A stretch of DNA of 11,181 nucleotides. Origin: Candidatus Eiseniibacteriota bacterium. Lineage in GTDB: Bacteria > Eisenbacteria > RBG-16-71-46. Location of the stretch: contig VBPB01000178.1 in assembly GCA_005893365.1 (NCBI GenBank), forward strand, positions 1 to 11,181. The letters run 5' to 3'. Both the position numbers and the translations under genes were made by a program. Below are positions 5,980-11,181 of this stretch, one piece after another (within the stretch, counting starts at the first letter, position 1; every line of letters begins with the position of its first letter). A model generated the notes under the pieces. It was not told the DNA's origin. It was given only the letters and a program-made list of their open reading frames with translations, and ran no database searches.

Positions 5980-7961
5980 TTGAACGACATTCGTGCCTGG
6001 ACCACCAAGGACTCGGCCTCGCTCTACAACGTGGCGGGATGGTCGAGCGGCTACTTCGGCATCAATGACGCCGGGCACGTCGATGTGACCCCCTCCGGTC
6101 CCGGCGGCCCGCGGGTGGACCTGCACGACCTGGTGCTCGACCTGCAGCGGCGCGGGCTCGACATGCCGCTGCTCATGCGCTTCCCCGACATCCTCGACAG
6201 CCGCGTCCGCACGCTGTTCGGCTGCTTCGACGTGGCGATCCGCGAGTACGGCTGCAGCATCAGGTGGTCGAGGAGCTGGTGCGCTTCGGCCGCCCCTACG
6301 GGCTCGGCCTCGAGGCCGGCTCCAAACCCGAGCTGCTGGCCGGGCTGGCCCTGCTCGACAGCCCCGACGCGCTGCTGATCCTCAACGGGTACAAGGACGC
6401 CGAGTACATGGAGACGGCGCTGCTCTCGCAGAAGCTCGGCCGCTACCCGATCATCGTCATCGACCGCTTCCGCGAGCTGGCGCTGCTGCTCCAGGTGGCG
6501 ACCCGGCTGGGCGTGCGCCCGCACATCGGCGTGCGCGCCAAGCTCACCACCAAGGGCGCGGGCAAGTGGATGGAGTCCACCGGCGACCGCTCCAAGTTCG
6601 GCCTCACCTCGACCGAGCTGGTGATGCTGGTGGATCAGCTGCGCGAGACCCGGATGCTCGACTGCCTCGAGCTGCTCCACTTCCACATCGGCTCGCAGAT
6701 CTCCTCGGTGCGCGCGATCAAGGACGCGATGCGCGAGGCCACCCGCATCTACGTCGAGCTGGCCCGGGCCGGCGCGGGGCTCAAGTACTTCGACGCCGGC
6801 GGCGGCCTGGGCGTGGACTACGACGGGTCCTCCACCAACTGGCCCTCGTCGACCAACTACACGCAGCAGGAGTACGCCAACGACATCGTCGCCGCGGTCC
6901 AGGAAGCCTGTGAGACCGCCGCCCTGCCGCATCCCGACATCATCACCGAATCGGGCCGCGCGCTGGTGGCCCACCACTCGGTGCTGGTGTTCAACATCTT
7001 GGACGTGAACGAGGTCCTCGCCGGCCAGGTCCCGCCGCCGGTGGACGCCGACGAGCCGCCGGTCATCCACCAGCTGGTCGAGACCTGGCGCTCGGTCTCG
7101 CGCAAGAACTTCCAGGAGGCCTATCACGACGCGCTGCAGCTCAAGGAGGAGGCCACCAACCTGTTCAACGTGGGCCTGCTCGACCTGCGCGGCCGCGCCC
7201 GCGTGGAGCAGCTCTTCTGGGGCTGCTGCGAGGCGATCCTCAAGATCATCCGCGACCTCGAATACGTCCCGGACGACCTGGAAGGGCTCGAGAAGGGCCT
7301 CGCCGACACCTACTACGGCAATTTCTCGGTGTTCCAGTCGGTGCCCGACCACTGGGCGGTCAAGCAGCTGTTCCCGACCATGCCGCTCCACCGGCTCAGC
7401 GAGCGCCCGACGCGGCGCGGCGTCATCGCCGACCTGACCTGCGACTCGGACGGGAAGATGGACCAGTTCATCGACCTGCGCGACGTGAAGAGCTCGCTGG
7501 ACCTGCACTCGTTCGACGGCCGGCCGTACTTCCTCGGCGTGTTCCTGGTCGGCGCCTATCAGGAGATCCTCGGCGATCTCCACAACCTGTTCGGCGACAC
7601 CAACGCCGTCCACATCGTGCTGGACGAGAACGGCTACCGCATCGACCACGTGGTGGAGGGCGACTCGGTCACCGAGGTGCTCGGCTACGTCCAGTACTCC
7701 AAGCAGCAGCTGATCCAGCGCGTCCGCCAGGCCAACGAAGAAGCGCTCCGGCGCGGCCTGCTCACCTTCGAGGAGTCGGCGCTGTTCATGCGCCGCTACG
7801 AGGAGGGGCTGGCGGGCTACACCTACCTCGAGGAGGAGGAGCCGGGCCGCGAGCCCACGGGCGGTGGTATCCCGGCGGCGGCGACCACGAAGCCGCGACC
7901 GGCCGAGGCGCCGCACGCGGTCCCGAGCCCCGCGGCCGCGGGGCTGCCCGCCAAGACCTGA
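5980..7961 (+). pseudogene. speA: Biosynthetic arginine decarboxylase, broken by an internal deletion and frameshift
   Basis: SpeA is a PLP enzyme that converts arginine to agmatine for polyamine synthesis. Codons 1-91 (5980-6252) match its N-terminus (DSASLYNVAGWSSGYFGIND, VDLHDLV). From about 6253 the match continues in another frame: VVEELVRFGRPYGLGLEAGS, LHFHIGSQ, FDAGGGLGVDYDG, ITESGRALVAHH, the catalytic-Cys motif TCDSDG, VGAYQEILGDLHNLFGD and GYTYLEEE. Between EYG and QHQVVEEL the family has about 14 more residues, including VYPIKVN, whose lysine forms the Schiff base with PLP. Restoring 43 bp would rejoin the frames (1982+43 = 2025 nt, 674 aa, close to E. coli's 658). As given, the first frame stops at 6378 after 132 aa, and a product from the GTG at 6264 would lack the lysine. 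No other lesion is seen over 1.7 kb, so the event is recent or an assembly artefact. Confidence 0.9.
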
Positions 7962-7967
7962 CGCCCG

Positions 7968-8117
7968 GGGCTGTGTCCGAAAACGCCCGAATGGCTGCGT
8001 TGCGCGGTCGGCTCCTCGCTCCAACGTGGCCTGAAGGCCACGATTCCGCTCGTCGCTCGACCGCGACGGACCCGCTCTCGCGGGTACCCCGCCCTCGTCC
8101 GTTTTCGGACACAGCCC
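7968..8117. repeat. 150-bp palindromic element with 18-bp terminal inverted repeats
   Basis: The left end (7968-7985, beginning GGGCTGTGTCCG) and right end (8100-8117) are perfect 18-bp inverted copies. Inside, CGCGGTCG (8003-8010) pairs with CGACCGCG (8058-8065) and encloses CGTGGCC-TGAA-GGCCACG (8025-8042). A separate hairpin ACCCGC/GCGGGT lies at 8070-8085. The transcript could fold as a closing stem with two arms. A near-repeat of 16 bp (13 identical) also occurs at 8011-8026 and 8048-8063. GCCCG flanks the left end (7963-7967) and recurs one base beyond the right end (8119-8123), a weak candidate target duplication. The element fills nearly the whole gap between speA and the TonB receptor gene and encodes nothing convincing. 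It looks like a MITE or other short non-autonomous repeat; a large bidirectional terminator is the alternative. Confidence 0.85.
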
Positions 8118-8130
8118 AGCCCGTCCGGGT

Positions 8131-10524
8131 GTGAGCCGCCTGCTCGCTCGCCTGTGCGTCCTGGTGGGGCTCGTCCCCGCCGCGGCGTGGGCGGCCGGCG
8201 GGACGCCCGACACGCTGGCCGCCGCGGATTCCACGCGGGCGCGGCGCGTGGTCCGCGAGTTCGCCACGCTCGAGGTGCGCGCCCTGCTCCACGACCTCAA
8301 GTCGGGCGAGACCGTCCACCCGATCGCCGCCTTGGCCCTGCACGCCTATCCGGTGGATGGCCTGGCCCAAGCGGTGGCGCTGGAGCCGGGGGTCGTGGTC
8401 CAGGGCGAGGAGCTGCACGTGCGCGGCGGCCGGGCGGGGGAGACCCTCGTCCAGCTCGACGGCGTGACGCTCAACGAGCCGCTGCGCCACCGGCCGATGG
8501 AGCTGCCGCTGCTCGCGGTGCGGTCGGCAGATCTGGTATGCGGCGCCCCCGAGGCCCGCTACCCCGGCTCGCTCGCCGGCATCCTCGACCTGCACACCGT
8601 GGACCCGGGCCCGCACGCGGGCGGCGAGCTGCGCTGGCAGACCGACGGCGGGCGCGACACGCGCTACGACCGGATCAGCGCGCGCGCGACCACGCCGCTC
8701 GCGATCCTCGGGCTCGGCATCGTCGCCGCGGGGGACGCGACGCTGGACGACACGTCGCTCCCGGCGCTGCGCTCGCACGCGCGTCACCACGTCGCCGGGC
8801 TCTCGCTGGGCTGGCGCGCCGAGAACCGGCTGCTCGCCTCGTTCAAGCTCGCCCCGATCGCCGCCCCGCAGGCGTTCGCCCTGCAAGTCCTCGCCAGCCG
8901 CAAGGTGCACGAGCCCTACGATCCGGCCTGGTCGGTGGACGGCTGGGTCGGGCCCGACAGCGTGGGCGACCTCGTCGTCCGCCCGACGGCCCAGCCGGGC
9001 TTCGTGCGCTACCGGGCGGCCGACCATCTGCCGATGAGCGACGACCGCCAGCTCGCCACGTTGCTCACGGTAGCGCGCGCGCGCGGCCAGCGCCGGGCGA
9101 CGCTCGCCCTGGGCTGGCTCCGCACCCGCACGCGCTTGACACTCGGCGGCGGCGAGGCGCTCGGGGGTGCTTCGCCCGGTGCCGTCTACGACCGCGACGC
9201 CACCGGGGACCCGTTCCACGTCTACCGCGGGGACTTCCCGCTCTCGCGCGTGAGCGGCAGCGACGTGGTGAGCGTACGCGCCGACGCCGAGCCGCTCACG
9301 ACGACGGGGAACACGGTCAAGCTCGGCGCGGGGTGGAGTTACGAGGACGTCCGCATGGACGAGCTGGACCTGGCGCTGGCCGGCGCGCCGCTCGACGCGC
9401 GCCGCGCCTACCACGCCTGGGCGCCGGGCGGCTTCGCCTACGGACAGGGCCGCTGGCAGTCGGCCGGGCTCGTGCTCAACGGCGGCCTGCGCGCGGCGTA
9501 CTACACCGCGGGCCCGCGAGCCACGCGGCAGACGCTGCCCGGGAGCCGGCGCGGGACAGTTCAGATGTCGCCGCGCCTCGCCATCACCTACCCGCTCTCG
9601 CCCCGCGACGTGCTCTCGATGTCGTACGCGCGGCTGCAGCAGGACCCCGAGCGGGACCTGCTCTACGACTCGCGCACGGCGATCTCCCACCGCCAGCCGC
9701 TCGGCAATCCCGCCCTGCGCCCGGCGATGACCCGCGCCTACGAGGCGGCGGTCAAGCATCTCCTGCGCGCCGACTGGGCGCTCCAGACCTCGTTCTTCTA
9801 TCACGACCTGGCCCAGGTCGCCGGCGCGCGCGAGTTCGCGCTGCCCGGCGGGGCCACGGACCTGCGCTACGCCGACGACGACCAGGGCTCGGCCGCCGGC
9901 TTCGAGCTGAGCGTGATCCACGTCGCCGGCGAGCGCGGCCGGCTCGAGGCGCACTACACGTTCATGCACGCCTGGGGATTCGAATCGCGGCCGGAAGGCG
10001 ATCCCTACGGTCCGGTGCGGGACGTGCGCACCGCCCCGATCGGCGAGGAGCCGCTCTCGTGGGACCGGCGTCACTCGCTGCTGGTCGCCGGCGCGTGGGC
10101 GTGGCCCCGGCTCACGCTCTCGTGGTCGAGCCAGGTCGGATCCGGCCTGCCCTGGACCCCCAAGCCGCGCCGGCAGGCCCTCGCCGACGTGACGCTCGTC
10201 AACAGCCGGCGCTTCGGCTGGACCGAGACCACCAACCTCGATCTCCACTGGTCGCCGCCCTTGGCGCTCGGCCTCCAGGTCGGCCTCGAGGCACGCAACC
10301 TCTTCGGCACCCGCGGCGAGCGCGCGGCCACCGTCGACGGCTATCCCAACCCGCTCATCAACACCGTCTTCGACGATGACGGCGCCTACCGGACCGAGAC
10401 CGGCCTGGGCGGCGGGGCCTACTGGACCAACGCCGGCCCCACGCCGCACTGGGTGCCGCTGCACGACCCGCGGCTCTACGACCCGCCGCGCACCGTGCGC
10501 ATGAGCGTGGGGAGGAGCTGGTAG
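8131..10524 (+). CDS. TonB-dependent outer-membrane receptor
   Basis: The protein is 797 aa. It has an N-terminal Sec signal (MSRLLARLCVLVGLVPAAAW, predicted cleavage after AWA at residue 21), then a plug domain (about 45-165) with VDGLAQAVALEPGVVVQGEE, LHVRGGRAGETLVQLDGV and RYPGSLAGILDLHTVDPG. A long beta-barrel region (about 165-797) follows, with alternating aromatic strands and an ending in a terminal aromatic residue (RTVRMSVGRSW). It should import a scarce ligand across the outer membrane using TonB energy; the substrate cannot be read from the sequence, and no transport partner lies nearby. The start is the GTG at 8131, the first start codon in this frame and directly followed by the signal peptide. 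No Shine-Dalgarno is visible in the 13 bp between the palindromic element and the GTG, in contrast to the strong sites of other genes here. The native leader may have been displaced. Confidence 0.9.
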   Translation: MSRLLARLCVLVGLVPAAAWAAGGTPDTLAAADSTRARRVVREFATLEVRALLHDLKSGETVHPIAALALHAYPVDGLAQAVALEPGVVVQGEELHVRGGRAGETLVQLDGVTLNEPLRHRPMELPLLAVRSADLVCGAPEARYPGSLAGILDLHTVDPGPHAGGELRWQTDGGRDTRYDRISARATTPLAILGLGIVAAGDATLDDTSLPALRSHARHHVAGLSLGWRAENRLLASFKLAPIAAPQAFALQVLASRKVHEPYDPAWSVDGWVGPDSVGDLVVRPTAQPGFVRYRAADHLPMSDDRQLATLLTVARARGQRRATLALGWLRTRTRLTLGGGEALGGASPGAVYDRDATGDPFHVYRGDFPLSRVSGSDVVSVRADAEPLTTTGNTVKLGAGWSYEDVRMDELDLALAGAPLDARRAYHAWAPGGFAYGQGRWQSAGLVLNGGLRAAYYTAGPRATRQTLPGSRRGTVQMSPRLAITYPLSPRDVLSMSYARLQQDPERDLLYDSRTAISHRQPLGNPALRPAMTRAYEAAVKHLLRADWALQTSFFYHDLAQVAGAREFALPGGATDLRYADDDQGSAAGFELSVIHVAGERGRLEAHYTFMHAWGFESRPEGDPYGPVRDVRTAPIGEEPLSWDRRHSLLVAGAWAWPRLTLSWSSQVGSGLPWTPKPRRQALADVTLVNSRRFGWTETTNLDLHWSPPLALGLQVGLEARNLFGTRGERAATVDGYPNPLINTVFDDDGAYRTETGLGGGAYWTNAGPTPHWVPLHDPRLYDPPRTVRMSVGRSW

Positions 10525-10563
10525 CCCCCGCGCGGGCCTTAGCGCCACGCTCGCAAGACGCCC

Positions 10564-10579
10564 GGCGGCGCACGCCGCC
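10564..10579. repeat. Short GC hairpin downstream of the TonB receptor gene
   Basis: GGCGGC (10564-10569) pairs with GCCGCC (10574-10579) around a 4-nt loop, 40 bp past the receptor stop. It could help stop transcription, but such short GC stems are frequent in this base composition. Confidence 0.3.
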
Positions 10580-10599
10580 CGCGTGCGAATCGCGGGGAC

Positions 10600-10620
10600 G
10601 CCGGATGGAATCCATCCGGC
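10600..10620 (+). terminator. 9-bp stem hairpin, possible terminator of the TonB receptor gene
   Basis: GCCGGATGG (10600-10608) and CCATCCGGC (10612-10620) are perfect inverted copies around a 3-nt loop, 76 bp past the receptor stop. The compact shape and position fit a terminator. There is no T-run afterwards, so the call is tentative. Confidence 0.45.
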
Positions 10621-11000
10621 CCGGGCCATTCCTCGACCGGTGCGGGTCAAGCGGCGCGGGTGCCCCAGGTGCGGCGGCGAGGCGGGAACCACGGGCGGCG
10701 GGCGAAAGAAAGCGGTCGCCGTGGGTCACGCGCTCGCCTAGGATGCGATGGCGCGAGTCGCGAGGCGCCCCGCTCGGGGCCGACTCGGCGTGGACGGGTC
10801 CCACGACACACGGAGGGTGGGTGATGCACGGCACGGACGCAGGCGGAGGACCGCTCCGCGCGGCGCGGCGTGGGGGCGATGGGCGGCATGTCACGGCGGG
10901 CATGGAACTTGTATCCCGCAACGCGGCTTCGGATGGTTCCGGCCGCCGATCCGGCGCCGGATTGCAGACCGCAACGCACTTCCTCCTGGGCAGGTCCTCC
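10621..11000. other. Non-coding region upstream of the partial secreted-protein gene
   Basis: These 380 bp hold no supported gene; minus-strand frames that cross it are arginine- and proline-rich and match nothing I recognise. It should contain the promoter and leader of the gene at 11001. It includes the 14-bp palindrome at 10949-10962 and two copies of CCGCAACGC (10916-10924 and 10969-10977), 53 bp apart. No clear -35/-10 pair was found. Confidence 0.5.
10949..10962. promoter_or_regulatory. Perfect 14-bp palindrome, possible operator
   Basis: ATCCGGCGCCGGAT reads the same on both strands and lies 38 bp upstream of the ATG at 11001. A CCGCAACGC direct repeat brackets it (10916 and 10969). 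Position and symmetry would suit a dimeric regulator, but no regulator is identified and a chance palindrome is possible at this GC content. Confidence 0.3.
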
Positions 11001-11181
11001 ATGCGCATGACGGTTCGGAGCGTGCTGGCCACCCTCCTCGTCCTGGTCGCGACGCCGGCGTGGGCGCAGAACGCCTCCTCGCCCGGCACGCTGGAGCTCT
11101 ATCCCACCTTCCACGCGCTCGGCGCGCGTCTCACCTATTCGGGGGACGCCAACGGGAACGCCTCCGCCCACCTCGAATGGC
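11001..11181 (+). CDS. Secreted protein of unknown function, N-terminal part only
   Basis: Only 60 codons are inside the window. The start ATG at 11001 has a modest GGGCAGG upstream (10988-10994, 6 nt spacing); a second ATG two codons later is less well placed. Residues 1-22 form a typical Sec signal peptide: a basic start, a hydrophobic core (VLATLLVLVATP) and a cleavage site AWA|QN. The mature part begins with ASSPGTLELYPTFHALGARL and continues TYSGDANGNASAHLEW, which looks like the start of a beta-rich exported domain. From memory, similar openings occur in secreted proteins of related high-GC bacteria, but I cannot assign a family. The gene continues beyond the window. Confidence 0.75.
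   Translation, partial: MRMTVRSVLATLLVLVATPAWAQNASSPGTLELYPTFHALGARLTYSGDANGNASAHLEW

Noticed and set aside
6241..6270. Programmed ribosomal frameshift in speA
   Set aside because: There is no slippery heptamer at the junction, and about 14 residues including the PLP lysine are missing, so a frameshift could not yield an active enzyme.
6264..7961. GTG at 6264 as the start of an intact 565-aa arginine decarboxylase
   Set aside because: The conserved SpeA N-terminus is present just upstream in another frame behind a strong Shine-Dalgarno, and the 565-aa version lacks the lysine-bearing segment. It is the remnant of a broken gene.
7823..8041. Small minus-strand frame of 72 codons reaching into the palindromic element
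   Set aside because: It spans the end of speA and the stems of the element, has no recognisable domain, and looks like the spurious hypothetical proteins often called in repeats.
10358..11171. Overlapping minus-strand frames downstream of the TonB receptor gene
   Set aside because: They are low-complexity, Arg/Pro-rich translations that run across the end of the receptor gene and the start of the secreted-protein gene; no domain or start signal supports them.
1..11181. tRNA or rRNA genes, CRISPR arrays, or a complete defence system
   Set aside because: No cloverleaf-like sequence, regularly spaced repeats or defence-associated proteins were seen on either strand by reading; no covariance-model search could be run.

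Overview
The window is very GC-rich and comes from an outer-membrane-bearing bacterium: it encodes a TonB-dependent receptor, a lipoprotein and several proteins with Sec signals. The C-terminal motif of the coiled-coil membrane protein and the style of the TonB receptor recall FCB-group or 'Eisenbacteria'-like genomes. That placement is an inference from memory, not a measured result.

Layout. (1) 42-1800, minus strand: an IS1380-type insertion sequence made of a small Cys-motif DUF6788-like ORF followed one base later by the DDE transposase. Two tight hairpins lie on its upstream side. (2) 2113-5633, minus strand: a plastocyanin-like (cupredoxin-fold) lipoprotein gene overlaps a transmembrane sensor histidine kinase gene by four bases. 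After a 198-bp gap comes a membrane-anchored coiled-coil protein of unknown role. No response regulator is present. (3) 5980-7961, plus strand, divergent from the lipoprotein: a biosynthetic arginine decarboxylase gene (speA). It is broken by a small internal deletion that shifts the frame and removes the segment that should hold the PLP-binding lysine. (4) 7968-8117: a 150-bp palindromic element with perfect 18-bp terminal inverted repeats and three nested or adjacent internal stems, resembling a MITE or other short non-autonomous element. (5) 8131-10524, plus strand: a TonB-dependent receptor whose start codon lies 13 bp past the element and has no visible Shine-Dalgarno sequence. (6) 10525-11000: non-coding, with terminator-like hairpins and a palindrome plus a repeat near the next gene. 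(7) 11001 to the window end: the first 60 codons of a secreted protein, cut by the window edge.

How the parts relate. The lipoprotein and kinase are very probably one transcriptional unit and may form an envelope-sensing pair. The speA lesion, the palindromic element and the missing leader of the TonB gene lie within about 2 kb of each other. They suggest recent rearrangement, unless the speA lesion is an assembly error. I found no complete undescribed defence or biosynthetic system. The items that most deserve follow-up are the palindromic element, the speA lesion, and the lipoprotein-kinase pair with its altered copper-site motif.
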